Position numbers and translations under genes: made by a program. From the NCBI GenBank assembly GCA_030539795.1, contig JAUNXN010000003.1, positions 1 to 39,486 of the forward strand: a DNA stretch of 39,486 bases, written 5' to 3'. The notes beneath the pieces were generated by a model, which did no database searches, was not told the DNA's origin, and saw only the letters and a program-made list of their open reading frames with translations. The stretch is from Methanobrevibacter sp. (GTDB lineage Archaea; Methanobacteriota; Methanobacteria; Methanobacteriales; Methanobacteriaceae). Shown piece by piece: positions 31,592 to 39,486 of this stretch; positions within the stretch are counted from its first letter, which is position 1; each line of letters opens with the position of its first letter.

Positions 31592-32050
31592 TCACTTTTT
31601 CATTTCCAGATATTTTTTCAACACAATGTCCGGAGTTTCAATAACATGATCAAAAGCAGTTTCAAATTCTTTAGCCTCAAAATCCGGTTCAACCTTACGA
31701 ATTCCACTTAACGAAAACTTACCATTTTCTATTTTAAAACCAACATCATCAGCTGAAACGGAAATTAAATTTACTTCAATTTCTGACGCTTTATCTAATA
31801 TTTGATTTGCCTTAACCTCATATTTTAAATTTAATGTTTTATGAGGCATGATTTCATTAACCGTCCTTTTAATTACTGAATCAAAAAGCTCTAGAAATTT
31901 AATAGCCGGAGGCATATTATTAGCCCACCAATAAGTGAGAACTGAGTTTAAGACAATTTCATGTTCGGCAAAATCATCATACAACCTTGCACGAACACTT
32001 AGAGCACTGTCTTTAACTAGTTTAACCACTAAAACCGGACTAACCGCCAT
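31592..32050 (-). CDS. Conserved-looking hypothetical protein downstream of a CBS protein
   Basis: A 152-residue protein I do not recognise. It is soluble, without cysteine clusters or signal peptide. It begins MAVSPVLVVKLVKDSALSVR and contains WWANNMPPAI (41-50), then alternating helical and beta-like segments (VNLISVSADDVGFKIENGKF) and a basic C-terminus. The ATG is preceded by GTGAT within the 7-base gap to the CBS-protein stop, so it is co-translated with that gene. That implies a partner role for the CBS protein, possibly binding or reacting to its ligand state; this is inference. Codon use and composition do not differ visibly from neighbours. Confidence 0.7.
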   Translation of the reverse strand: MAVSPVLVVKLVKDSALSVRARLYDDFAEHEIVLNSVLTYWWANNMPPAIKFLELFDSVIKRTVNEIMPHKTLNLKYEVKANQILDKASEIEVNLISVSADDVGFKIENGKFSLSGIRKVEPDFEAKEFETAFDHVIETPDIVLKKYLEMKK

Positions 32051-32057
32051 TATATCA

Positions 32058-32900
32058 CTATTGTGAAACTAATGCTTTAATTAAATCACTTGCTCTTACA
32101 AGACCCACTAAATCGCCTTCAACACCAATAACAGGAATTTGCTCGATGTTTAAGGTTTTCATTTTTTTAGCGCAGTCTGAAACTTTAGTTTTGGAGTTAG
32201 CGACTTCCACATTACTGATAGCGACATCACTTACGACTTTGTCAGTGAATTTCAAGTGATTTTTCTCAATGTATAAAACAGATGTGCTGTCCCATGACCA
32301 TTTATCCCCTTCAGTACCTACAGTGGAACTGTGTTCGCTTCTTTCGGAGATAATTTCAATTTCGGAAATGAAATCGGTTTCGGTTAAAATACCTGATAAT
32401 TTAGCATCATCATCCAATGCTAAAATGGATTTTAAACCAAATTGATTCATGCTTTCAAAAGCTACATTCAATGGAGCTTTTTCCCAAGTTGTTGGGACAG
32501 TGGTAATCATATAATTTTCAACTACATCATTAACTTCAATTTTAGTTAAAGCTTTAGATACTAAATCAAAAGATGTTATAATTCCAACCAATTCACCATC
32601 ATCATTGACAACTGGAACTCTTCTAACATCATTTTCAATCATTTTTTGAGCAGCAACAACTACATCATCGCCAGGATTTACTGTAATCAAATCTCTGGTC
32701 ATTAACATTGCAATTTGTTCTTCATCAGGATTATTAATTAAATCAGAACGAGTTACTAGTCCTACTAAAATATCAGTATCTTCTTTAACTACTGGCAATA
32801 CTGCTTTTTTTTCTTTTCTCATTAAGTCTAAAACTTTATCTCTGTTTCCAGGTACAGAAACACTAACAACATTTTTAGACATTGTTCTTTTAACTAACAT
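32058..32900 (-). CDS. Four-CBS-domain protein
   Basis: A 280-residue protein made of four CBS motifs, at about 1-57, 66-120, 127-182 and 222-280. Each ends with a variant of G-x-x-T/R-x-x-D (LVGLVTRSDLI, LVGIITSFDLV, LSGILTETDFI, LVGLVRASDLI). Pairs of CBS motifs form Bateman modules that bind AMP, ATP or S-adenosylmethionine. A 40-residue insert rich in S, E and W separates the third and fourth motifs. There is no attached enzyme domain, so it probably regulates a partner, perhaps the protein encoded 7 bases downstream. AGGTGTTTTTATG gives the ribosome binding site. Confidence 0.87.
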   Translation of the reverse strand: MLVKRTMSKNVVSVSVPGNRDKVLDLMRKEKKAVLPVVKEDTDILVGLVTRSDLINNPDEEQIAMLMTRDLITVNPGDDVVVAAQKMIENDVRRVPVVNDDGELVGIITSFDLVSKALTKIEVNDVVENYMITTVPTTWEKAPLNVAFESMNQFGLKSILALDDDAKLSGILTETDFISEIEIISERSEHSSTVGTEGDKWSWDSTSVLYIEKNHLKFTDKVVSDVAISNVEVANSKTKVSDCAKKMKTLNIEQIPVIGVEGDLVGLVRASDLIKALVSQ

Positions 32901-32940
32901 AAAAACACCTTTTTACAAAATACAATAATAAATGGTAATC

Positions 32941-33369
32941 TTAATGAATAACGAGCACTGCACATTTAGCTGAATTAACAACTTTATCCGCAACACTGCC
33001 CATTATAAATCTATCGAAACCGGATTTACCAGAACTACCCATTACTATCAAATCAACATTTTCATCCTTGGCCACTTCTAAAATAACTTTAGCAGGTGAA
33101 CCTTCCCTTATTATATGAGTAATCTTTAAATCATTATTATCGTTTAGCTCATCGAATTCCTTAAGATTTTCTTCAGATCTTTCTTTTAGAATTTGATTTA
33201 ATTGATATACTTCATCATCTAATGGAAGTCCATTAACAAAATTATTCTCTGTGACACTTACGGCCACAATTTCAGCCCCACTGACTTTAGATAAAAACAA
33301 AGCATGTTTTTCAGCTTTTTTTGCAAATTCAGAACCGTCTGTAGGAACTAATATTTTCTTATACATCAT
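32941..33369 (-). CDS. Universal stress protein, UspA family
   Basis: A 142-residue single Usp domain: YKKILVPTDGSEFAKKAEKH at the N-terminus and the ATP-binding signature GSSGKSGFDRFIMGS (G-2x-G-9x-G-S) near the C-terminus, so it is an ATP-binding type Usp. The frame extends to a TTG at 33375, but GGGAG lies 6 bases before the ATG at 33369, which I take as start; the ATG at 33366 is the alternative. It is transcribed in the same direction as the CBS and unknown genes, with a 40-base gap. A 6-bp dyad (33388-33403) lies just upstream of the ribosome binding site. Confidence 0.88.
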   Translation of the reverse strand: MMYKKILVPTDGSEFAKKAEKHALFLSKVSGAEIVAVSVTENNFVNGLPLDDEVYQLNQILKERSEENLKEFDELNDNNDLKITHIIREGSPAKVILEVAKDENVDLIVMGSSGKSGFDRFIMGSVADKVVNSAKCAVLVIH

Positions 33370-33387
33370 TAACAACTCCCATAATAT

Positions 33388-33403
33388 ATAGATTTATATC
33401 TAT
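33388..33403. repeat. Short dyad upstream of the universal stress protein gene
   Basis: ATAGAT-TTAT-ATCTAT, a perfect 6-bp inverted repeat, sits between the amidohydrolase tail and the Usp ribosome binding site, within an AT-rich putative promoter. It is palindromic and could be an operator or an accidental AT-rich symmetry. Confidence 0.35.
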
Positions 33404-33407
33404 GATA

Positions 33408-34562
33408 TTATACATTAAATTTTTTATTAATAGTATATAATATATTTTTCGTTTCCACCCTATTTATTATATTTAAATAAGGATTTTTAGAAAAAGAATT
33501 GAAAATATTGAATTCGGCAAAATTATCTTCCATTATCACAGACTTTTGAATGACATCATTAATTTTAAATCCGCAAATATTGGTGGTTGCCATCTTTAAA
33601 ATCTCAACGGCATCAAGATAATCCCTATGATAAACAGACATGACTTTTGAGGTAAACTCCAATTCACGAAGCATATTCGGAGAATTGAGCATTACATTAT
33701 CAGTTCCAAGCAGCGGTTTTAAGCCTAAATTAACCATATCATTTAAAGGAGCGACACCAACATTCAAGGTTGCATTAGCTCTTGGACATACCACTACATT
33801 TGCAGCAGTTTTTGAGACAAAATCCAAATCATCATTTTTGGGATTTGTGAGATGAACCAACTGGGAAAAATTAGCTTTGACACCCTTTTCGATTTCACTT
33901 AAACCGTATTTATTTAACGATTCTATTTGATTGGATTCAGATTCGGCAACATGAATCGATGAAATCTTTCCTGCCTTTTCGCATTCCTCGGAAATTATTT
34001 CGGCAACATCCATTGTAATTTCACCAAATCCGCTTGGAGCTATTCCATCAGCAATTTTAAGAAGTTTGCGTATAGCAATTTTTACTTTAGTCAAATCAGG
34101 ATCTTCCCCATAAAAACTATCATCACGGCCTAAGATTATTGGTTTTATTGGAATGTCTTTTGAAGCTTCTTTTAATAGCTTAACTCCTTTGACTCCGCCT
34201 TCCCTGTAATCAATAAAATGAGTTGTTCCACTATTCACCATATCCCACATTGAACACCTCACGGCTTCAACCAATTCATCATCGCTAGCATTAGCTAAAG
34301 CAACATGCTTAACGCCATTCGGAGGTTTGACCATTTCACTTAAAGACAAACCGTATCCTTCATCCTTAATGATGGAGTCGCCAATATGAATATGGCCATT
34401 AATAAAAGACGGGCAAACAACAGCTCCATCAACATCAATGATTTTACCTTCACGAGCATCTTTTGCGATTTCAATGATTTTACCTTCATCGACAACGATA
34501 TTTTCCCGATTAGGAACTAAATTCTCGCCTTTTAAAATGATTCCATTAGCAATAGTGAACAT
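33408..34562 (-). CDS. Amidohydrolase-family metal-dependent hydrolase (deaminase-like)
   Basis: A 384-residue member of the amidohydrolase superfamily. Metal ligands: H57 and H59 (NGHIHIGD), H204 (SSIHVAES), H237 (LVHLTN) and D288 (LGTDN). The pattern PSFINGHIH and the SIHVAES block are those of the cytosine/adenosine/S-adenosylhomocysteine deaminase branch, which usually uses one metal ion. It may deaminate a nucleobase or nucleoside, but the substrate cannot be read from the motifs. The last 30 residues (NKKFNV end) are poorly conserved-looking. GTTCACTATT precedes no strong ribosome binding site upstream of the ATG at 34562, so it may be leaderless or use another start. Confidence 0.83.
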   Translation of the reverse strand: MFTIANGIILKGENLVPNRENIVVDEGKIIEIAKDAREGKIIDVDGAVVCPSFINGHIHIGDSIIKDEGYGLSLSEMVKPPNGVKHVALANASDDELVEAVRCSMWDMVNSGTTHFIDYREGGVKGVKLLKEASKDIPIKPIILGRDDSFYGEDPDLTKVKIAIRKLLKIADGIAPSGFGEITMDVAEIISEECEKAGKISSIHVAESESNQIESLNKYGLSEIEKGVKANFSQLVHLTNPKNDDLDFVSKTAANVVVCPRANATLNVGVAPLNDMVNLGLKPLLGTDNVMLNSPNMLRELEFTSKVMSVYHRDYLDAVEILKMATTNICGFKINDVIQKSVIMEDNFAEFNIFNSFSKNPYLNIINRVETKNILYTINKKFNV

Positions 34563-34684
34563 TAAAGAAAAATCTAATTTTTTTTATTAATAAAATTTTT
34601 TGTTTAAAAAAATATAAAAATTAAAAAAGCTTAATAATAAAGTATAATCATGATTTTGATATCATTTCCTTTTAAACCATCAAG

Positions 34685-35278
34685 GTGATTGCTATTAACT
34701 CTCAAGAAATAAGATACTTCTACAGGAACATTGTAAAAACTGGTGATGTATATAGAGTTAAATATAACAATAAAGATTATGGGGAGTTCAGAAAGTTATC
34801 TGATGCATTATATGAAAGGGATGCGCTATTTTTTTGTAATTTTGATTATGACCTGCTTGTTGAATGTGATTTGGAAAACAAGTATGAGAATATGGAATTG
34901 CCGCCATTTCCTGAAAAAAGGCCTAAAGGAAGAATCAAAGGGACCAAATTCAACAAAACAGAAAGGGAAGGTGAAATTCTCTTTGACCACAAGATTCGTA
35001 AATTCTATATTCAAAAAGGCGAAGAGATTATTGGCGCCTATGACACCATGACCGAAGCGTTTTACTATAAAAAATTGCTGATGAACAGTAATTGGGACAA
35101 AAATGTACTTAAAACAAATATCACCGAAAGAATCGAAGTTAATATCATTATTGATCCAACAGTTGAGTATAAAGTGCAATTGAACTTCTGTCCTAAATGT
35201 AAAAGCAGGTTAAAAATCGGTGCGGAAGAATGTCCTTCCTGCGGTATCAATATTAAAGATTATCTATACAAAAATTAA
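34685..35278 (+). CDS. Two-repeat (AP2-like) protein with C-terminal zinc ribbon
   Basis: A 197-residue protein. Two similar units occur: VYRVKYNNKDYGEFRKLSDA (22-41) and KFYIQKGEEIIGAYDTMTEA (105-124). Both are followed by a helix and resemble the strand-strand-strand-helix unit of AP2-like DNA-binding or integrase N-terminal repeats. The C-terminus has a CxxC-15-CxxC zinc ribbon (CPKCKSRL, then CPSCG). A DNA- or RNA-binding role is plausible but unproven. The frame opens with GTG at 34685; no in-frame ATG exists before the middle of the gene. The surrounding AAGGTGATT resembles a ribosome binding site itself, so the exact start is uncertain. It is convergent with carB, 18 bases apart. Confidence 0.68.
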   Translation: MIAINSQEIRYFYRNIVKTGDVYRVKYNNKDYGEFRKLSDALYERDALFFCNFDYDLLVECDLENKYENMELPPFPEKRPKGRIKGTKFNKTEREGEILFDHKIRKFYIQKGEEIIGAYDTMTEAFYYKKLLMNSNWDKNVLKTNITERIEVNIIIDPTVEYKVQLNFCPKCKSRLKIGAEECPSCGINIKDYLYKN

Positions 35279-35308
35279 AAAAAGGATAGAGAAAAATCAT
35301 TCTCCATC
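35277..35308 (-). terminator. Hairpin terminator containing the carB stop codon
   Basis: On the minus strand GATGGAGAA (complement of 35300-35308), loop TGATTT, TTCTCTATC (complement of 35285-35293) pair with one G-U wobble, followed by C and seven T. The stop TGA of carB occupies the loop and its last three codons (DGE) form the 5' arm. Confidence 0.75.
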
Positions 35309-38300
35309 TACATATTCATTTAAAGATTTTACATTGATTTCATTATTTTGAACAGCCTGAATAGCATTTAAAACTGCTCTTGCACCAGCTAATGTGGTAA
35401 CATAAGGAATACCAAGTTCAATAGCTAGACGCCTAATGATATAACCATCTTTTGCAGATTGCTTACCTTCAGAAGTGTTAATAATCAAATCAATCTCGTT
35501 GTTAAGGATAGCCTCTCTAATGTTAGGTGAACCTTGAGATACCTTTAGGATTTTTTCAACTGAATCGAGGCCTGTAGCATCTGCAGTACCGTCGGTAGCT
35601 ACGATGTCAAATCCTAAATTAGCAGCCTTTTCAGCAATAGGTCTGATTTTTTTCTTATCAGTTTCTTTAACACTAATGAAGATTTTACCTTCTTTAGGCA
35701 ATTCCATACCTGCTGAAAGCTGTGATTTGTAAAATGCCATTCCATAACTTTCATCAATACCAATACTTTCTCCAGTAGATTTCATTTCTGGACCTAAAAC
35801 AGTATCTGATTCCGGAAGTTTCAAGAATGGGAATACGGATTCTTTTACAGCAACATGATCTATTTTAATTTCTTTGGTTAAACCGAAGTCTTTCAATTTA
35901 GCACCTTGCATAATCCAGGTTGCAACTTTAGCCAATGGCACACCAATAGCTTTACTTACAAATGGAACAGTCCTACTTGCACGAGGGTTCGCTTCAATGA
36001 TATAAACCATCTCTTCATCAAGTTTTACTGCATATTGGATATTCATTAATCCTTTAACATCCAATTCCAATGCCAATTTAGTGGAGTTTTCACGAATAGT
36101 GTCCAGAATATGTTCCGGAATGGTCTGAGGAGGTATTACACATGCAGAATCTCCGGAGTGAACACCAGCTTCTTCAATGTGTTCCATAATTCCTGCTATG
36201 AATACGTCTTCACCATCACATAAAATGTCCACATCAAGCTCAATAGCGTCTTCAAGGAATTTGTCCACTAAAATAGGATGTTCAGGGGATACTTTAACAG
36301 CTTCCTTCATATATTCTTCAAGCTCGGCATTATCATAAACAATTTCCATAGCTCTTCCACCAATAACGTATGATGGACGTACAAGAACTGGGAAGGTAAT
36401 TTTTTCAGCAATTTCTTTAGCTTCTTCAAATGAATTTGCTGTTCCATATGGTGCTTGATGAATGTGTAATTTTTCTAAAAGTTCTGCGAACAATTCTCTG
36501 TCTTCCACTCTGTCAATACTGTCATATGGAGTTCCTAAGATTTTGACGCCTGCATTTGCGAGAGGAACTGCCAAGTTGATTGAGGTTTGACCACCGAATT
36601 GTACAATTACGCCATCAGGTTTTTCCTGATCAATTACTCCCATCACATCTTCAAAAGTAATCGGTTCAAAGAACAGTTTATCTGAAATGTCATAATCGGT
36701 ACTTACGGTCTCAGGGTTGTTGTTGATTAAAATTGTTTCAATTCCTTCTTCTTTTAAAGCTAAAGAAGAGTGTACACAACAGTAATCGAATTCAATACCC
36801 TGACCAATTCTAATTGGTCCTGCACCAAGGATTACAACCTTTTTCCTTGTTGTGGATGTCAATTCATTACCTTCATCATAACTGCTGTAGTAATAAGGAG
36901 TTTTCGCTTCAAACTCTGCAGCACAGGTATCCACCATCTTATAGGATTGCTTGATGTTGTATCTGGAAAGCAAGTTTCTGATATATTCTTCAGTTTGACC
37001 GGATAAATCTGCTAACCTCTTATTGGAAAATCCTAATTGTTTTGCTTTTCTTAAATAGAACTCATCATTGAGCTTTTCAGCAGTGACGTCATTTTCAAAT
37101 TCAACGATGTTTCTGATTTTATATAAGAAGAAATTATCGATTTTTGTAAGTTCTCTTATCTCATCAACATCCATTCCATCTTTAAGAGCGGAGTAGATTT
37201 GGAAGTAAATAATATCTGTAGGTTTTGCCAAATCTTCTTTAGTCCATTCGACATATTCAAACCCATCGAATCCCATATCAAGTGACCTTAGTGCTTTTTG
37301 GAAAGCTTCCTCAAATGTTCTTCCGATAGCCATCACTTCACCGGTTGCCTTCATTTGAACACCGACTTGGCGGCTAACGCCTTTGAATTTGTCAAACGGC
37401 CATCTTGGGATTTTGATAACCACATAGTCAATAGCCGGTTCAAAGGAAGCAGGAGTTTCTTTAGTAATATCGTTTTTGATTTCATCTAAAGTCAAGCCTA
37501 AAGCAACTTTTGAGGAAATTTTAGCAATTGGATAACCTGTTGCCTTGGATGCGAGTGCACTACTTCTTGATACACGAGGGTTTACTTCAATGACTTTGTA
37601 TTCGTCAGTTTCAGGGTTAAGCGCAAATTGAATGTTACATCCACCGCGAATACCTAATGCCCTGATAATCTTAATGGAAGCATCTCTCATCTTTTGAATG
37701 GTTTCGTCACATAAACATTGAATAGGAGCGACAACAACACTGTCTCCAGTGTGAATACCCATAGGGTCAATGTTTTCCATGGTACATACGATGATACAAG
37801 TGTCTTCCTTATCCCTCATTACTTCGAATTCGATTTCTTTCCATCCAAGAACTGATTCGTCAATGAGAACTTGGTTAATGAAACTCATATCCAAACCATG
37901 GTTTGCAATTTCAATTAATTCTTCTTCATTGTGGGCGATTCCACCACCGGTTCCACCTAATGTGAAAGCCGGCCTTACAATTACCGGATAACCGATGTCC
38001 TCTACCGCTTTAAGAGCATCCTCTACACTTTCAACAGCATGACATTTTGGAATTTCCTCGCCGATTTCTTCCATAAGGTTGGCGAATAAATCACGGTCTT
38101 CCACGTCTTTGATTGTTTGAACATCGGAACCTATAACCTTAATTCCTTCTAATAATCCTAAGTCTCCAAGACCTGTTGCAATGTTTAATCCGGTTTGTCC
38201 ACCCATGGTTGGTAAAATAGCATCTATATCTTCTTCTTCTATGATTTTTGCAACAACTTCCGGAGTTAATGGTTCGGTATAAACAGTATCTGCCATTCCA

Positions 38301-38473
38301 AGGTCAGTTTGTATTGTAGCTGGATTACTGTTAACGAGTACTGTTTCAATACCTTCTTCTCTTAGTGATTTACATGCTTGTGAACCTGAATAATCGAACT
38401 CGGCAGCCTGTCCGATTTGAATAGGCCCAGAACCAATAATTAATACTTTTTTAATATCTTTATCAACTGGCAT
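35297..38473 (-). CDS. carB: Carbamoyl-phosphate synthase large subunit
   Basis: A 1058-residue full-length CarB, which makes carbamoyl phosphate from bicarbonate, ATP and glutamine-derived ammonia for pyrimidine and arginine synthesis. Two homologous ATP-grasp halves are visible: [20 protein letters not shown] (8-27) and [20 protein letters not shown] in the second half. [11 protein letters not shown] and VIGGRAMEI provide the nucleotide loops, and a C-terminal MGS-like allosteric domain (from about 925, [20 protein letters not shown]) completes it. In some methanogens such as Methanocaldococcus jannaschii this protein is split into two genes; here it is one. It lies 21 bases after carA and GAGG precedes the ATG, so the two form an operon. 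Confidence 0.97.
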   Translation of the reverse strand: MPVDKDIKKVLIIGSGPIQIGQAAEFDYSGSQACKSLREEGIETVLVNSNPATIQTDLGMADTVYTEPLTPEVVAKIIEEEDIDAILPTMGGQTGLNIATGLGDLGLLEGIKVIGSDVQTIKDVEDRDLFANLMEEIGEEIPKCHAVESVEDALKAVEDIGYPVIVRPAFTLGGTGGGIAHNEEELIEIANHGLDMSFINQVLIDESVLGWKEIEFEVMRDKEDTCIIVCTMENIDPMGIHTGDSVVVAPIQCLCDETIQKMRDASIKIIRALGIRGGCNIQFALNPETDEYKVIEVNPRVSRSSALASKATGYPIAKISSKVALGLTLDEIKNDITKETPASFEPAIDYVVIKIPRWPFDKFKGVSRQVGVQMKATGEVMAIGRTFEEAFQKALRSLDMGFDGFEYVEWTKEDLAKPTDIIYFQIYSALKDGMDVDEIRELTKIDNFFLYKIRNIVEFENDVTAEKLNDEFYLRKAKQLGFSNKRLADLSGQTEEYIRNLLSRYNIKQSYKMVDTCAAEFEAKTPYYYSSYDEGNELTSTTRKKVVILGAGPIRIGQGIEFDYCCVHSSLALKEEGIETILINNNPETVSTDYDISDKLFFEPITFEDVMGVIDQEKPDGVIVQFGGQTSINLAVPLANAGVKILGTPYDSIDRVEDRELFAELLEKLHIHQAPYGTANSFEEAKEIAEKITFPVLVRPSYVIGGRAMEIVYDNAELEEYMKEAVKVSPEHPILVDKFLEDAIELDVDILCDGEDVFIAGIMEHIEEAGVHSGDSACVIPPQTIPEHILDTIRENSTKLALELDVKGLMNIQYAVKLDEEMVYIIEANPRASRTVPFVSKAIGVPLAKVATWIMQGAKLKDFGLTKEIKIDHVAVKESVFPFLKLPESDTVLGPEMKSTGESIGIDESYGMAFYKSQLSAGMELPKEGKIFISVKETDKKKIRPIAEKAANLGFDIVATDGTADATGLDSVEKILKVSQGSPNIREAILNNEIDLIINTSEGKQSAKDGYIIRRLAIELGIPYVTTLAGARAVLNAIQAVQNNEINVKSLNEYVDGE

Positions 38474-38494
38474 ATGTAATCCTCATTAAATTTT

Positions 38495-39486
38495 TTAATA
38501 ATCATCCATCATTTGATTGAATTCGTCAAAAATGCTTCTTGTATCGTTTGGACCAGGGCCCGCTTCAGGGTGGTACTGTATACAATGCAAAGGCAATTCC
38601 TTATGTGAAATTCCTTCTGGAGTTCCATCGTTTAAGTTAATTTGGGTTAAAACTAAATCAGTTTCTTTTAATGATTCTTTATCAATGGTAAATCCGTGGT
38701 TTTGTGATGTGATAAATACTTTTCCAGTCGCCAAATCTTTAACTGGTTGATTTTCACCTCTGTGTCCAAATTTCATTTTATATGATCTTGCTCCGAAGGA
38801 TTTTGCAATTAATTGCTGTCCCATACAAATACCGAAAATCGGCAATCTGTTTGATAACTTTTTCATTGTTTCAATTGTTTCAGATACCCTATCAGGGTTA
38901 CCCGGGCCTGATGTAATCATCAATCCGCTTGGAGAATAATCTAAAACAGTTTTATAATCAGTATCATAAGGGAATAAAATAACACCAATATCCCTTTCTA
39001 AAAATGAGTTAATAATATTCTTTTTAACACCACAGTCAATTAAAGCAACCCTTTTATCCGCATCTTCGTTAAATATTTTAATTTCTTTAGTAGATACTAA
39101 TGGCACTACATCCCTATCTTCAATACTTGGTTGTGAGCGAGCCATATCAAGCAATTCATCATCGGGAATATCTTCAGTTGTTATTGCTGCTTTAAGTGAA
39201 CCTCTTTCACGAATTTTTAGTGTTAAATCACGGGTGTCGATTCCGCAAATTCCAGGAGTTTCAAATTCCTTTAAAAATTCATCTAAAGTTTTTTGAGGTC
39301 CGAAATTAGAAACTTCGCGACAAACCTCACGACAAACAAAACCTTCAACCTGAATATTATCAGATTGATACCAATCCTCACTTACACCATGATTTCCTTC
39401 CAATGGGTAAGTGGACATTAAAATCTCTCCTTTAAAAGACGGATCAGTTAAAGATTCAGTATAACCACCCATACCTGTTGAAAAAA
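38495..39486 (-). CDS. carA: Carbamoyl-phosphate synthase small subunit (5' end outside the window)
   Basis: The glutamine amidotransferase subunit of carbamoyl-phosphate synthase. At least 325 residues are in the window, starting in the conserved [17 protein letters not shown]. The frame stays open to the window edge, so about 30-35 N-terminal residues are missing; the internal ATG at 39472 is not the start. The amidotransferase domain has nucleophile C216 (GICMGQQL; numbered from the internal Met) and H301/E303 ([10 protein letters not shown]). The N-terminal CPSase domain includes [11 protein letters not shown]. It hydrolyses glutamine and channels ammonia to CarB, encoded 21 bases downstream. 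Confidence 0.96.
   Translation of the reverse strand, partial: FSTGMGGYTESLTDPSFKGEILMSTYPLEGNHGVSEDWYQSDNIQVEGFVCREVCREVSNFGPQKTLDEFLKEFETPGICGIDTRDLTLKIRERGSLKAAITTEDIPDDELLDMARSQPSIEDRDVVPLVSTKEIKIFNEDADKRVALIDCGVKKNIINSFLERDIGVILFPYDTDYKTVLDYSPSGLMITSGPGNPDRVSETIETMKKLSNRLPIFGICMGQQLIAKSFGARSYKMKFGHRGENQPVKDLATGKVFITSQNHGFTIDKESLKETDLVLTQINLNDGTPEGISHKELPLHCIQYHPEAGPGPNDTRSIFDEFNQMMDDY

Noticed and set aside
1-39486. CRISPR arrays, tRNA or rRNA genes, insertion sequences, prophage genes
   Set aside because: I saw no regularly spaced repeats, cloverleaf with CCA-end context, rRNA-like G+C-rich block, transposase or integrase motif, or terminal inverted repeats.

Overview
The window reads as a chromosomal segment of a low-G+C methanogenic archaeon of the Methanobacteriales, most likely a gut or rumen Methanobrevibacter. 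Evidence: an archaeal-type Thg1-like enzyme, aspartate dehydrogenase for NAD synthesis, a CofA-like lactaldehyde dehydrogenase, a YcaO/TfuA pair of the type that thioamidates methyl-coenzyme M reductase, a pilin with an archaeal class III signal peptide, GGTG(A)-type ribosome binding sites and TATA-box promoters. From memory, the rumen methanogen M. ruminantium M1 carries an NRPS locus with the same parts (NRPS, MatE exporter, anti-sigma-type proteins, serine phosphatase, phosphopantetheinyl transferase), so this is probably the same locus in it or a relative.

Layout. 1-2.2 kb: minus-strand operon aspartate dehydrogenase > Thg1 > JAMM protease. 2.2-5.0 kb: PRC-barrel protein, tRNA-binding protein, aldehyde dehydrogenase. 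5.0-6.2 kb: two tandem TMEM175-type channel genes, then about 0.65 kb of AT-rich DNA with no gene. 6.9-11.2 kb: pilin plus TadC, TrkH, an MFS remnant, a small secreted protein and a BASS transporter. 11.3-13.1 kb: AIM24-family protein plus membrane acyltransferase.

13.1-26.8 kb is the centrepiece. A 2605-residue NRPS (C - partial C - A - T - C - A - T - reductase) is followed on the minus strand by a MATE exporter fused to an RsbW-like ATPase domain and then an alpha/beta hydrolase. Divergently, four translationally coupled plus-strand genes encode a STAS protein, an RsbW-like ATPase, a membrane SpoIIE phosphatase and the Sfp-type phosphopantetheinyl transferase that should activate the NRPS. 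I read this as a secondary-metabolite locus (synthesis, activation, export) with its own partner-switching circuit, in an organism without bacterial sigma factors. The exporter carries a domain homologous to the kinase of that circuit, which suggests control at the pump.

27-31.4 kb: a soluble DUF2207-like protein, a Xaa-Pro peptidase, and an M50 protease > YcaO > TfuA operon. 31.6-34.6 kb: unknown protein, four-CBS protein, universal stress protein, amidohydrolase. 34.7-39.5 kb: a repeat plus zinc-ribbon protein, then carB and the 3' part of carA, whose 5' end lies outside the window. Several genes end inside perfect or near-perfect hairpins followed by T-tracts. I found no rRNA, tRNA, CRISPR array or insertion sequence.
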